Notes under the pieces: model-generated | Databases searched by the model: none | What the model saw: the letters and a program-made list of their open reading frames with translations, nothing else | What the model was told of the DNA's origin: nothing | Shown: positions 49,899 to 59,087 of the stretch, one piece after another | Layout of the letters: the number at the start of each line of letters is the position of its first letter | How positions within the stretch are numbered: the first letter of the stretch is position 1 | Position numbers and translations under genes: made by a program | NCBI GenBank assembly: GCA_008012115.1 | Contig: SSEB01000015.1 | Coordinates: 29,157-93,156, forward strand | Direction: 5' to 3' | Source: Nevskiaceae bacterium | Lineage (GTDB): Bacteria > Pseudomonadota > Gammaproteobacteria > Nevskiales > Nevskiaceae | Length of the DNA stretch: 64,000 bases

Positions 49899-50807
49899 AT
49901 GGTGCAGAACACGAAAGAGGCGACGCCGCCCGTGGTGGGGCTAGCGCTCGGCAGCGGCTCCGCGCGCGGCTGGGCGCACATCGGCATTCTCCAGGGACTC
50001 GACGAGATCGGCGTGCGGCCGCAGGTCGTCGCCGGCACATCGATCGGCGCCCTGGTCGGCGCCGTTTACGCGTCGGGCCAGCTCAAGGAATTCGCCGACT
50101 GGGTGCAGACGCTCAGCGCACGCGAGGTGTTCAAGCTGATGGATCTCAGCTTCTCCGGTGGCATGGTCAAGGGCGAAAAGCTGTTCGGGTTCTTCGAGGC
50201 CAATCACCGCAATCCCAATATCGAGGATCTGCCGGTGCGCTACGTCAGCGTCGCCACCGAGATGAAGACCGGCCGCGAAATCTGGATCACACGCGGGCCC
50301 ATTCTGCCGGCCGCGCGCGCGTCGTGCGCCTTGCCCGGCATCTTCCCCCCAGTCAAGCATCGTGACCGCTGGATGCTCGACGGCGGCCTGGTGAACCCGG
50401 TGCCGGTGTCCGCCTGCCGCGCGCTGGGTGCGGACGTGGTCATCGCCGTCAATCTCAACGCCCAGTTGATCGGCGCGCATCTGCCGCGCGCGGCGGGGCA
50501 TGCCGACGAGCATGAAGTGGCACCCAAGGGTGAGCGCACGCTATGGCATCGCGCCATCGACTACCTGTCGAAGGGCGATGGCGAAAATCCCAGCTTCTTC
50601 GATGTCGTCGCCTCCAGCGTCAACATCATGCAGGACCGCCTCACGCGCAGCCGTATGGCCGGCGATCCGCCGGAGATCACGCTGATTCCGATGCTGGAGG
50701 ATTTCGCGCTGATGGATTTCCATCGCGCCAAGCAGGCCATCGACGAGGGGCGCCGGCTGGTGGAGGAGAACGCCGACAGCATCCGCGCCTGGGCCGGCAT
50801 GGACTGA
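49899..50807 (+). CDS. Patatin-like phospholipase (RssA-like)
   Basis: A 302-aa cytoplasmic-type patatin. GLALGSGSARGWAHIGIL is the oxyanion-hole glycine loop, VAGTSIGALVGAVYA carries the nucleophile Ser (GxSxG), and MLDGGLVNPVPVSACRALGADVVIAVNL carries the catalytic Asp (DGG). Length and motifs match the RssA/NTE-like bacterial family. Substrate lipid unknown. Confidence 0.93.
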   Translation: MVQNTKEATPPVVGLALGSGSARGWAHIGILQGLDEIGVRPQVVAGTSIGALVGAVYASGQLKEFADWVQTLSAREVFKLMDLSFSGGMVKGEKLFGFFEANHRNPNIEDLPVRYVSVATEMKTGREIWITRGPILPAARASCALPGIFPPVKHRDRWMLDGGLVNPVPVSACRALGADVVIAVNLNAQLIGAHLPRAAGHADEHEVAPKGERTLWHRAIDYLSKGDGENPSFFDVVASSVNIMQDRLTRSRMAGDPPEITLIPMLEDFALMDFHRAKQAIDEGRRLVEENADSIRAWAGMD

Positions 50808-50834
50808 GCTGTGCGCAGCGGACTCCCCAGCGTG

Positions 50835-51743
50835 TCAGAGCGCGGCGTAAGTCACGCCGGACAGCGCTTCCGATACGGCCCATAGCCGCGCGGCCAGCTG
50901 CGGATCGCGCGCCTCGGGCCGGCAATCGACCTTGGCGGGATAGCCGCCGAGTTCCTTGAAGCCGCCGGGTCCATAGTAGTCGCCGCCCTGTACCGCGGGC
51001 GCCGTCGCGGCGTACAGCGCCGGCAACGCACCCATCGCCGGCGGCTGCGCGATCAGGCGCGTCATCAGCCGCATGAACCAGTTACCGAGATCGGTATTGG
51101 TGGCGGTGTAGCCGGGATGCGCCGCCACGGCGCGCGCGGGCAGGGCGGCCTTGCGCAGGCGGCGGTCGAGTTCAAAGGTGAAGAGCAGGGTGGCGAGCTT
51201 GCTGCGGCCGTAGGCGTCCATTTCCTTGTACGCCGTGCGCTCGAAATGCAGGTCGTCGAAATCGATGCCGGGCGTGAGCCGGTGCGCCATGCTGGAGGTG
51301 TTGACGATACGCGCCGAGGGTGCCGCCAGCAGTTGCGGCATCAGCAGGCCGGTCAGCGCGTAGGGCCCCAGGTGATTGCTGCCCAGGTGCATCTCGAAGC
51401 CGTCACGTGTCTGCTGCAGCGGCACCATGATGGCGCTGGCGTTGTTGACCAGCAGATCGAGGCGGTCGTGGCGCCCGGCAAACGCCTGCGCGAAGCGGCG
51501 GACCGAGGCGAGATCGGCGAGGTCCAGCGACATCGCCGCCAGTGCAGCGTTTGGCACGCGCCGCCGCAGCGCGTCGATGGCGGTCTCCGCCTTGCGTTCG
51601 TCGCGGCAGGCCAGGATCACGTCCGCGCCGGCCGCGGCCAGCCCGGCGGTGATCTCGAATCCGAGCCCGCGGTTTGCACCGGTGACGATGGCGCGCTGTC
51701 CACGCAGCGATGGCATGTCGGCCTGGGTCCATTTGCGTGTCAT
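50835..51743 (-). CDS. SDR-family oxidoreductase (retinol-dehydrogenase-like)
   Basis: A 302-aa SDR. GQRAIVTGANRGLGFEIT is the NADP-binding TGxxxGxG, LDLLVNNAS the NNAG-type motif, IVNTSSMAH the catalytic Ser, and YGRSKLATLL the YxxxK. The overall shape is that of light-dependent protochlorophyllide/retinol-dehydrogenase-type SDRs. Substrate unknown. It is convergent with patatin, 27 nt apart. Confidence 0.9.
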   Translation of the reverse strand: MTRKWTQADMPSLRGQRAIVTGANRGLGFEITAGLAAAGADVILACRDERKAETAIDALRRRVPNAALAAMSLDLADLASVRRFAQAFAGRHDRLDLLVNNASAIMVPLQQTRDGFEMHLGSNHLGPYALTGLLMPQLLAAPSARIVNTSSMAHRLTPGIDFDDLHFERTAYKEMDAYGRSKLATLLFTFELDRRLRKAALPARAVAAHPGYTATNTDLGNWFMRLMTRLIAQPPAMGALPALYAATAPAVQGGDYYGPGGFKELGGYPAKVDCRPEARDPQLAARLWAVSEALSGVTYAAL

Positions 51744-51959
51744 GCGACCGCTCCGTTTACAAATGAAGAGAGACAGTCACGCTAACCGTTGTCGCGGTGC
51801 GCCTCTTCAGCCGAACGGCTGAGCCGCACATAGTCGGCGTAGGGAAAGGGCGGTGGCGGCATGCGCGTTCAGGCGCGATTCAGAGCTGATGGCACAGGCT
51901 AGCGGACGGCAAGCGGTACGCGATGCCGCTTTCGATCTGTGACGACAGGAGATTTCCCT

Positions 51960-52562
51960 ATGAACCTTCTCAAAGCAACGGTGCCGGTGCTGATGCTGGG
52001 CACCGCGTCGATGGTGCCGATGTCGGCCCAGGCCGCGCCCTATGGCTCCTACACCCGCGATGACGCGCTTCAGCCCAGCGTCTATGTCGGCGGTGGTGTC
52101 GGCTACAACTGGCTCAATGGCCAGCCGTTCCGCGATCCGAGCAATCCCAATCACGATTTCAGCGAGAGCCATGCGACCTGGAAGGGCTTCGCCGGCGTGC
52201 GCGTGTCGCCCTGGGTGTCGCTGGAGGGGCAGTACATCGATTTCGGCGCGCATAACCGCAGCAGCGACAACGTCAAAGCCGACGGCTGGACGACCGATCT
52301 GGTGCTCGACCTGCCGCTGGGGCCGGGCGTGACGCCCTTCGCCAAGGTCGGCGCGCTGTACTGGCATTCCGACGGCCTCTACACCTCCAACGGCACGCCC
52401 GGGGGCACCGGCTTCAACGAGCGTGGCACCGATCTGACCTGGGGTGGCGGCGTGCGCCTCGCGCTGATGCCCAACCTCGATCTGCGGCTGGAGTATGAGC
52501 GCTTCCGGCTGGCGGACGCGCACGTCGACAACGCCACCGCCGGGTTGCAGTACAACTTCTGA
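51960..52562 (+). CDS. OmpA/OmpW-like eight-stranded outer-membrane protein
   Basis: A 200-aa protein. Signal MNLLKATVPVLMLGTASMVPMSAQA, then amphipathic strands and a final YNF that fits Bam recognition. The ATG has ACAGGAG upstream. Strand patterns (SVYVGGGVGYNWLNG, LDLRLEYERFRLADAHVDNATAGLQYNF) match the OmpA-like transmembrane domain family. Confidence 0.85.
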   Translation: MNLLKATVPVLMLGTASMVPMSAQAAPYGSYTRDDALQPSVYVGGGVGYNWLNGQPFRDPSNPNHDFSESHATWKGFAGVRVSPWVSLEGQYIDFGAHNRSSDNVKADGWTTDLVLDLPLGPGVTPFAKVGALYWHSDGLYTSNGTPGGTGFNERGTDLTWGGGVRLALMPNLDLRLEYERFRLADAHVDNATAGLQYNF

Positions 52563-52726
52563 CGCTTCTCCATCGGGTGGGTCCGGCACGCGGCGCGCGA
52601 CTTCGCCGGGCCCGCCGCCCTGGGGAAATGCCTCAGGCCCGGTGTGGCGCGAATTGGGCATACTCGGGCGCGAACCGTCCGATGCGGCGATGGGCCGCAT
52701 CGGTTTTCGCCCGCTGATGGAGTGCC

Positions 52727-54922
52727 ATGAAAAGCCGGACCCTGCCGTTTGCCCTCTGCGGTTTGCTGCTGGCCGCCGCTGCGCTGGCCGATGATGCGCC
52801 GACTGCCGCCGCTCTGAATCCCGAGAATCCCTTCGCCAGCGAGAGCGCCTTGCCCTACGCGCTGCCGCCCTTCGACCGCATCGGCGACGGCGATTTCCGC
52901 CCGGCGTTCGAAGCCGGCATGGCGCAGGAACGGCAGGAGATGAACGCCATCGCCGCCAATCCCGAGGCGCCGGATTTCGACAACACCATCGTGGCGATGG
53001 AGCGGGCCGGCCGCCTGCTGGGCCGCGTGTCCACCGTGTTCTACAACCTCGTCGCCTGCAATACCGACCCGGAGCTGGAGAAGCTCCAGGCCGAGATGGC
53101 GCCGAAGCTGGCGGCGCACGAGGACGCGACCTACCTCGACCCGGCGCTGTTCGCGCGCGTGCACCAGCTCTATCAGCATCGCGACAGCCTCGGTCTGGAC
53201 GCCGAGTCGCTGCGCCTGCTGGAGCGCGTGCATGTCCGCTTCGTGCGCTCCGGCGCCCAGCTCGGCGAGGCCGACAAGAGCAAGCTGCGCCAGCTCAACG
53301 CGCAGCTGGCGACGCTGACCACGCAGTTCAAGCAGAACGTGCTCAAGGCCACCAATGCCGCCGCGGTCGTCGTCGATAACGTCGCGGACCTGGACGGCCT
53401 GGATGCGCCGCAGATCGCCGCCGCCGCCGAAGCGGCGAAAGCACGGGGCCTGGATGGAAAATGGCTGCTGACCCTGCAGAACACCACGGGCCAGCCGGTG
53501 CTGACCACGCTGAAAAGCCGTGCCCTGCGCGAGCGCGTGTATCGCGCGTCGATCACGCGCGCCGACGGCGGCGACAACGACAACACCGCGGTGGTGGCGC
53601 AGATCGTCAGGCTGCGCGCACAGCGGGCGGTGTTGCTGGGCTATGACAGCCACGCGGCCTATGTGCTGGACGACGAGACCGCGCGCACGCCCGATGCGGT
53701 CAACCAGATCCTGGCGCAACTGGCGCCGGCGGCAGTCGCCAACGCGCAGCGCGAGGCGGCCGATATCCAGCGCCTGATCGACCAGCAGGCGCGCGATGCG
53801 CATACCAAGACCTTCCGCCTCGCGCCCTGGGACTGGTCCTACTACGCCGAGCAGGTGCGCAAGGCGCGCTACGCCTACGACGAGTCGCAGGTGAAGCCCT
53901 ATTTCGAACTGGAGCATGTGCTGCAGGACGGCGTGTTCTATGCCGCGCATGCGTTCTACGGCCTCAGCTTCAAGGAGCGTACCGATCTGCCGGTCTACCG
54001 CAAGGACGTGCGCGTGTTCGAGGTGTTCGACGCCGACGGCACACCGATGGGCCTGTTCCTGGCGGACTACTTCGCGCGCGACAACAAGCGCGGCGGCGCC
54101 TGGATGAACAGCTACGTCGAGCAGTCGAAGCTGTTCGGCCTGCGTGCCGTGGTGGCCAACCACCTCAACATCGTCAAGCCGCCGGAAGGCCAGCCGGTGC
54201 TGCTGAGCTTCGACGAGGTCAACACGATGTTCCACGAGTTCGGCCACGCCCTGCATGGCCTGTTCTCCAACGTGCGCTACCCGTACTTCTCCGGCACCAG
54301 CGTGCCGCGCGACTTCGTCGAGTATCCCTCGCAGTTCAACGAAATGTGGGCCACCGATCCGACGGTGCTGACGCACTACGCCAAGCACTACCAGACCGGC
54401 GCGGCGATGCCGCAGGCGTTGCTGGACAAGGTGCTGCGCGCCCGCAGCTTCAATCAAGGCTTTGCCACCAGCGAGTACCTCGCCGCGGCCATCGTCGACC
54501 AGGCCTGGCACCAGATCGGCGCGGCGCAGGCGCCGCCTGCCGGCGGCGTGATGGCCTTCGAGACCGCAGCGTTGAAGAAGGCGGGCATCGCCTTCATGCC
54601 GGTGCCGCCGCGCTACCACACCCCGTACTTCTCGCACGTCTTCGCGGGGGGCTATTCGGCGGCGTACTACGCCTATATCTGGACCGATGTGCTGGCGGCG
54701 GACACGCAGAGCTGGGTGCGCTCGCATGGCGGACTGCAGCGCGCCAACGGCGATTTCCTGCGCGCCAAGCTGCTGTCGCGCGGCGGCAGCGTCGATGCGA
54801 TGACCCTGTTCCGCGAGTTCTACGGGCGCGGGCCGGAGATCGGGCCCCTGCTCGACAAGCGCGACCTGATCCTGCCGCGGCCGCAACCCAGGGCGCCGGC
54901 CAAGCCGGAGCTGCGGAGCTGA
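52727..54922 (+). CDS. M3-family oligopeptidase (peptidyl-dipeptidase Dcp-like), secreted
   Basis: A 731-aa zinc metallopeptidase. A signal peptide (MKSRTLPFALCGLLLAAAALA) precedes the M3 N-terminal helical region. The zinc site is TMFHEFGHALHGLFS (HExxH) and the third ligand lies in the DFVEYPSQFNEMW segment, as in Dcp/OpdA. It probably acts in the periplasm on oligopeptides. Length fits Dcp-type enzymes (about 680-720 aa plus signal). Confidence 0.93.
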   Translation: MKSRTLPFALCGLLLAAAALADDAPTAAALNPENPFASESALPYALPPFDRIGDGDFRPAFEAGMAQERQEMNAIAANPEAPDFDNTIVAMERAGRLLGRVSTVFYNLVACNTDPELEKLQAEMAPKLAAHEDATYLDPALFARVHQLYQHRDSLGLDAESLRLLERVHVRFVRSGAQLGEADKSKLRQLNAQLATLTTQFKQNVLKATNAAAVVVDNVADLDGLDAPQIAAAAEAAKARGLDGKWLLTLQNTTGQPVLTTLKSRALRERVYRASITRADGGDNDNTAVVAQIVRLRAQRAVLLGYDSHAAYVLDDETARTPDAVNQILAQLAPAAVANAQREAADIQRLIDQQARDAHTKTFRLAPWDWSYYAEQVRKARYAYDESQVKPYFELEHVLQDGVFYAAHAFYGLSFKERTDLPVYRKDVRVFEVFDADGTPMGLFLADYFARDNKRGGAWMNSYVEQSKLFGLRAVVANHLNIVKPPEGQPVLLSFDEVNTMFHEFGHALHGLFSNVRYPYFSGTSVPRDFVEYPSQFNEMWATDPTVLTHYAKHYQTGAAMPQALLDKVLRARSFNQGFATSEYLAAAIVDQAWHQIGAAQAPPAGGVMAFETAALKKAGIAFMPVPPRYHTPYFSHVFAGGYSAAYYAYIWTDVLAADTQSWVRSHGGLQRANGDFLRAKLLSRGGSVDAMTLFREFYGRGPEIGPLLDKRDLILPRPQPRAPAKPELRS

Positions 54923-54995
54923 GCCGGCGCCCGCGCGAGCCCACGGGACGACTCGCCGCAGTCGCGGCATGCGCTATCGGCACGCGGCGCCGGGT

Positions 54996-55370
54996 TCACG
55001 GCTGCGCTTCGATGTCCTCGTAGGCGCTCCAGCGGAAACGCGGTGTGCACAGGGCGAGAAACACCAGATCGATGTCGCCGCTGTTGCGGATGCGCTGGCG
55101 CACGCCGGGCGGAATCACGACCACGTCGCCCGCCGCGACCGCTTGCGGCGCGAGGTCCCCGACCTCGACCTCGCCGCGACCCTCCAGGATCACATAGCGC
55201 TCGGCGATGTCCCGCAGCCGGTGCCAGCGTGTGGTCACGCCCGGCAGCACGCGCGCGCGGGCGATCGACAGCGCCGGATCGTCGTCGCGGTTGCGCAGTT
55301 CGAGGATGAAGCAGCGCTCCTCGGTGAGATGCTCGTCGCCGCGCTGCAGCGGCAGGATCAGCGGGCGCAC
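54996..55370 (-). CDS. Cupin-domain protein
   Basis: About 124 aa. The cupin core runs PGVTTRWHRLRDIAERYVILEGRGEVEVGDLAPQAVAAGDVVVIPPGVRQRIRN, with the two conserved motifs (H-x3-RYVILEG and P-x-G-x-R-Q-RI). Only one metal His is in motif 1. GTG at 55370 is the only plausible start near the preceding stop (55385), without a clear Shine-Dalgarno. It is probably co-transcribed with the quinone oxidoreductase gene upstream. Confidence 0.75.
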   Translation of the reverse strand: MRPLILPLQRGDEHLTEERCFILELRNRDDDPALSIARARVLPGVTTRWHRLRDIAERYVILEGRGEVEVGDLAPQAVAAGDVVVIPPGVRQRIRNSGDIDLVFLALCTPRFRWSAYEDIEAQP

Positions 55371-55384
55371 GGTTGCTGTGTGCG

Positions 55385-56401
55385 TCAGGGCGTCAACACC
55401 ACTTTGCCGATATTGCGCCGCGCCTCGAGATGCGCATGCGCCTCGCCGGCCTGCGCGAAGCTGAAGCTGCGATCGACATGCGGGCGCACCCAGCCGTCGG
55501 CCACGTCCTGCAGCAGCGCGCCCATCCAGCGCCGGATCTTCTCCGGCTCGTGCCAGAGATGGCCGAGGTTGACGCCGAACACCGCGCGGTTGTCGTTCAT
55601 CAGCGACACCGGGTTGAACAGCGGCATGCCGGCCACCGCCTGCAGCAGGCGCAGCGGGCGGATCAGTCCGGGGCGCGTCGCGCTCGACAGGCCGAACATG
55701 CCGAGCCGGCCGGTGTGGCGCAGCGCGGCGTAGCTCTTCTTCCAGTGATTGCCGCCGAGCGGATCGATCACCAGTTCGACACCGCGGCCGCCGGTGAGCT
55801 GCTGCAGCGCCTCGCGCCAGTCGCCCTGGTTGTAGTCGATGGCCTCGTGCAGGCCGCGCTGCTTGAGGAAGGCATGTTTGCCACTGCTGGCCGTGCCGAT
55901 GATGCGGGCGCCGACGTGGCGGGCGATGTCGATCGCCGCCAGCCCGACGCCGCCGCCGGCGTTGTGGATCAGCACGGTATCGTCGGCACTGAGACTGCCC
56001 ACCGCCACCAGCAGCTGCCAGGCGGTGAGGTAGTTGACCGGCAGGGCCGCGCACTGCTCGTGGCTCAGTCCCGCAGGGCAGGCGAACAGCTGCGCCTGCG
56101 GCACGGTGACCACGTCGGCGTAGCCGCCGAAACGGGTCAGGCCGAAGACGTCGCGTCCGATCCACGTCGCCTCGACGCCGGGACCGACGGCATCGACCAC
56201 GCCGGAGACTTCGTAGCCGACCACGCAGGGCAGCTTCGGGGCGTCGGGATAAAGACCCTGGCGCGCCATGATGTCGGCGAAGTTGACGCCGCTGGCGCGC
56301 ACCCGCACGCGCAGCTCGCCGGTCTGCGGTTGCGGGTCGGCGGCTTCCTGCAGAACCAGCTTGTCCGGACCGCCGATGCCGGTGATGACGATCTGTTTCA
56401 T
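55385..56401 (-). CDS. Quinone oxidoreductase (zinc-free MDR, VAT-1-like)
   Basis: A 338-aa medium-chain reductase. MKQIVITGIGGPDKLVLQEAADPQPQTGELRVRVRASGVNFADIMARQGLYP is the family N-terminus, and TVLIHNAGGGVGLAAIDIARHVGARIIGTAS the NADPH-binding motif. No structural-zinc Cys cluster is present. It is close to synaptic vesicle VAT-1-like/NADPH:quinone reductases. Followed after 14 nt by the cupin gene. Confidence 0.92.
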   Translation of the reverse strand: MKQIVITGIGGPDKLVLQEAADPQPQTGELRVRVRASGVNFADIMARQGLYPDAPKLPCVVGYEVSGVVDAVGPGVEATWIGRDVFGLTRFGGYADVVTVPQAQLFACPAGLSHEQCAALPVNYLTAWQLLVAVGSLSADDTVLIHNAGGGVGLAAIDIARHVGARIIGTASSGKHAFLKQRGLHEAIDYNQGDWREALQQLTGGRGVELVIDPLGGNHWKKSYAALRHTGRLGMFGLSSATRPGLIRPLRLLQAVAGMPLFNPVSLMNDNRAVFGVNLGHLWHEPEKIRRWMGALLQDVADGWVRPHVDRSFSFAQAGEAHAHLEARRNIGKVVLTP

Positions 56402-56471
56402 GGCGCACCCCCTGGAGACGAGGGCGCTAGTCTGCGCGGCCGGCACGCCGGCGGCAATCGCGCCGCAACGC

Positions 56472-57185
56472 TCAGAGATGCAGGCCGCACTCCGTCTTGG
56501 GCTTGCCCTGCCAGCGGCCGCTGCGGCCATCGCCGGAGACCGTGCAGTGGCTGCAGCCGATCGACGAATAGCCCTGCGCCACCAGCGGGTGGAACGGCAG
56601 GTCGTGCTCGCGGATGTAGGCGTCGCGCTGCTCGCGCGTGACGTCGATCATCGGGTTGAACTTGAGGATGCCGCGGCGCTCCTCAAAGATCGCCATGCCG
56701 GCGCGATTGTCGGTCTGCCAGCCCATCACGCTCGACACCCACACGCGGTAGCGCGGCTTGATCGCATCCAGCGGCTCGACCTTGTTGATGGCGCAGCAGT
56801 AGTCGGGATCGCGCTGGTAGGTGCGGTCGTCGAGGGTGAACTGGTGCTTCCACTCCTCCGCCCGCACGTCGAACACCTGCAGGCCGAAGCGCTCGGTCAG
56901 GTACTGGCGGTAGGCCAGCGTCTCGGGGAAGTGATAACCGGTGTCGATGAAGGCGATGCGCTGGTCCGGGCGCAGGCGCGAGACGATGTGCAGGAAGTAC
57001 GCGGAGGTGGCCGCGAACGACGAGGTCACCAGCACATCGCCCACCGCGAAGTCCTGGTACAGCGAGTGGATGCGGGCTTCGAAATCCAGCGGCGCGTAAC
57101 GGGTGTTGAGCGCGGCGATCCCGGCGGCGGACAGCGGCGCGTGGACGGCGGGTTCGGCGGCGGGAGCGGTGGCGCTAGGCAACAT
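56472..57185 (-). CDS. cysH: Phosphoadenylyl/adenylyl-sulfate reductase
   Basis: A 237-aa thioredoxin-dependent reductase of assimilatory sulfate reduction, giving sulfite. The C-terminal redox motif is TECGLHL (ECG[IL]H), and SGRWQGKPKTECG is the family tail. The CC pair in PDYCCAINKV and CxxC in IGCSHCTV are the 4Fe-4S ligands of the APS-reductase branch, so APS rather than PAPS is the likelier substrate. A 110-bp element lies 113 bp upstream. GST is the next gene on the same strand. Confidence 0.92.
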   Translation of the reverse strand: MLPSATAPAAEPAVHAPLSAAGIAALNTRYAPLDFEARIHSLYQDFAVGDVLVTSSFAATSAYFLHIVSRLRPDQRIAFIDTGYHFPETLAYRQYLTERFGLQVFDVRAEEWKHQFTLDDRTYQRDPDYCCAINKVEPLDAIKPRYRVWVSSVMGWQTDNRAGMAIFEERRGILKFNPMIDVTREQRDAYIREHDLPFHPLVAQGYSSIGCSHCTVSGDGRSGRWQGKPKTECGLHL

Positions 57186-57298
57186 CGGCAGCAGGGCATC
57201 GGCGGAAACGGGCGCGGATTCTAGCGGCTCGCCGTCCGATGCACACGCGGCGCCAACTCGCGACCCTCAATGGCGCGCGGCGACGCCGTGTGGAGCGC

Positions 57299-57408
57299 CA
57301 CCCGCTGATGGCCGCCGCCCAGTGAAAACCGTTATAAAAAATAATACGAAAATAAATTCGATTTACTTTTTATAACAATATCGGCATCCCGCAGCGGCAC
57401 AGCGGGTG
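57299..57408. repeat. 110-bp AT-core element, copy 6
   Basis: Left repeat CACCCGCT 57299-57306, core 57331-57376 (14 of 17 dyad, starts GTTATAAAAA and ends TTTTTATAAC), right repeat AGCGGGTG 57401-57408, arms 24 bp. It lies 52 bp after the GST stop and 113 bp upstream of cysH, both on the minus strand. Confidence 0.9.
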
Positions 57409-57460
57409 CCCCGGTGGCGCCGGCCCACAATGTCGCCAGCAGCGGTTGTGGCGCGGGGGA

Positions 57461-58129
57461 TCAGCTCAGCAGGTCGTAGGGACCGCCTTTTTCCAGCGCA
57501 CGCTGGTAGGCGGGGCGTGCGTGAATGCGCTTGAGGAATTCGGCGAGGCGCGGGTAGGCGGTCATGTCCGTGCCGCGCGCGGCGAAGGCCTCGACCGGAA
57601 AACTCATCTGCACATCGGCGGCGCTGAAGCTGTCGCCGGCGAACCAGCTGTGCTGGCGCAGCTCGCTCTCCAGGTAATCGAAGTGCGTCTTGAGGTTGGG
57701 GCCGATGAAGCTCTTCATCACGTTGGCGACGATGGCGCTGGCCACCGGCCGCACCAGCATCGGCGTGCGCTGCGGAATCACGCTGAAGATCAGCTTCATC
57801 ACCAGCAGCGGCATCGCCGAGCCTTCGGCATAGTGCATCCAGTAGGTGTAGCGCTGGCGCTCCGGCGTGCCGGCGGCCGGTGCCAGGCGGCCCTTGTCGT
57901 AGCGGCCGACCAGGTACTCGATGATGGCGCCGGATTCGGCCACCGTCAGATCGCCGTCGGTGATCACCGGCGACTTGCCCAGGGGATGCACCGCACGCAG
58001 TTCCGGCGGCGCCAGCATGGTCTTGGCGTCGCGCTGGTAATGCCGGATCTGGTACTCGACGCCCAGTTCCTCCAGCAACCAGAGGACGCGCTGCGAGCGG
58101 GAGTTGTTGAGATGGTGGACGGTGAGCAT
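57461..58129 (-). CDS. Glutathione S-transferase
   Basis: A 222-aa GST. The N-terminal thioredoxin-fold domain has LTVHHLNNSRSQRVLWLLEELGVEYQIRHYQRD with the Ser/Arg of the glutathione site and KSPVITDGDLTVAESGAIIEYLVGRYD (cis-Pro and ES). The C-terminal helical domain has SWFAGDSFSAADVQMSFPVEAFAARG. Detoxification or an undetermined conjugation. Divergent from the VOC gene that follows. Confidence 0.93.
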   Translation of the reverse strand: MLTVHHLNNSRSQRVLWLLEELGVEYQIRHYQRDAKTMLAPPELRAVHPLGKSPVITDGDLTVAESGAIIEYLVGRYDKGRLAPAAGTPERQRYTYWMHYAEGSAMPLLVMKLIFSVIPQRTPMLVRPVASAIVANVMKSFIGPNLKTHFDYLESELRQHSWFAGDSFSAADVQMSFPVEAFAARGTDMTAYPRLAEFLKRIHARPAYQRALEKGGPYDLLS

Positions 58130-58281
58130 GGCCGGTCGTGATGGGATCGAGGGGCCGCATCAAAGCATATTCGTGGCGCCGGCGTCATCATTTGCCGGTA
58201 GTGGCGACCACCGGTTTTCCGCTACAGTCGGGCCAGATGGAGGGCGGACCACGCCCGCACCCCACACTCCCGGAGCAGCGC

Positions 58282-58650
58282 ATGATCGGTTACGTCACCC
58301 TCGGCACCAACGATATCCAGCGCGCGGCCGCGTTCTACGATGCGCTGCTCGGCGAGATCGGCGCCAAGCGCGTGATGGATTACGAGACCTTCATCATGTG
58401 GGCGGTCAAGCCTGGCACGCCGGGGCTCTGCGTGATCAAGCCCTATGACCAGAAGGCCGCCACCGTCGGTAACGGCGTCATGGTGGGCCTGGCGGCCGGC
58501 AGCAGGGAAAACGTCGACAAGCTCTATCGCAAGGCGATGGCGCTCGGCGCCAAGGACGAGGGCCCCGCCGGTCCCCGCGGCGACAGTTTCTACGCCGGCT
58601 ACTTCCGCGACCTCGACGGCAACAAGCTGAATTTTTTCCACATGGGCTGA
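58282..58650 (+). CDS. VOC-family (glyoxalase-like) protein
   Basis: A 122-aa VOC protein. MIGYVTLGTNDIQRAAAFYDALLGEIGAKRV is the first beta-alpha-beta module and YAGYFRDLDGNKLNFFHMG the last, with the RDPDGN-type turn as RDLDGN. Metal-binding His are few (none clearly in the first strand), so it may be a non-glyoxalase member. A longer upstream frame lacks homology. Confidence 0.88.
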   Translation: MIGYVTLGTNDIQRAAAFYDALLGEIGAKRVMDYETFIMWAVKPGTPGLCVIKPYDQKAATVGNGVMVGLAAGSRENVDKLYRKAMALGAKDEGPAGPRGDSFYAGYFRDLDGNKLNFFHMG

Positions 58651-58703
58651 GCCGTCGCGCCACGGCCCGCATCAGGAGCGGCACCTACCGAGGAGAAGGC
58701 AAC

Positions 58704-59003
58704 ATGAGCAAGATCATCGTCACTGCAACCGCGCTCATCGCGGCGATGCTGGCGCTGCCGGCGCTGGCCACACCCTGCGATGAGGTCAAGGCCAAGATCG
58801 CCAAGAAGATCGAAGCCAAGGGCGTGAAGGCCTACACGCTGGATGCCGTCGCCGCCGCCGACGTCAAGGATCAGAAGGTGGTCGGCGTCTGCGAAGGCGG
58901 CAAGATGAAGATCGTCTACGCGCGCGGTGCGGGCAAGGCCGCGAAGGCCGAGGCCGCAGCGCCGGCGCCTGCCGCGCCCGCCGCGGAGGCAGCGAAAAAA
59001 TGA
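58704..59003 (+). CDS. DUF1161-like small periplasmic protein
   Basis: A 99-aa protein with signal MSKIIVTATALIAAMLALPALA, then TPCDEVKAKIAKKIEAKGVKAYTLDAVAAADVKDQKVVGVCEGGKMKIVY, the DUF1161 pattern with two conserved Cys (positions about 25 and 63) that could pair. The tail is Ala/Pro/Lys-rich. Function unknown. A good terminator follows. Confidence 0.85.
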   Translation: MSKIIVTATALIAAMLALPALATPCDEVKAKIAKKIEAKGVKAYTLDAVAAADVKDQKVVGVCEGGKMKIVYARGAGKAAKAEAAAPAPAAPAAEAAKK

Positions 59004-59040
59004 GGCGCGAAGTGCTGCGCTAGCGGTGTTGCCAAAAATC

Positions 59041-59071
59041 AAAGAGCCGGGCGCGAGCCCGGCTCTTTTTT
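59041..59071. terminator. Bidirectional intrinsic terminator
   Basis: Stem AAAGAGCCGGGC / GCCCGGCTCTTT (59041-59052, 59057-59068) with a 4-nt loop and a T-run to 59071, also A-rich on the other side. It ends both the DUF1161 gene (+) and the convergent NAD-dependent epimerase-like gene (-). Confidence 0.92.
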
Positions 59072-59087
59072 CATGCGTGCCGGAAAT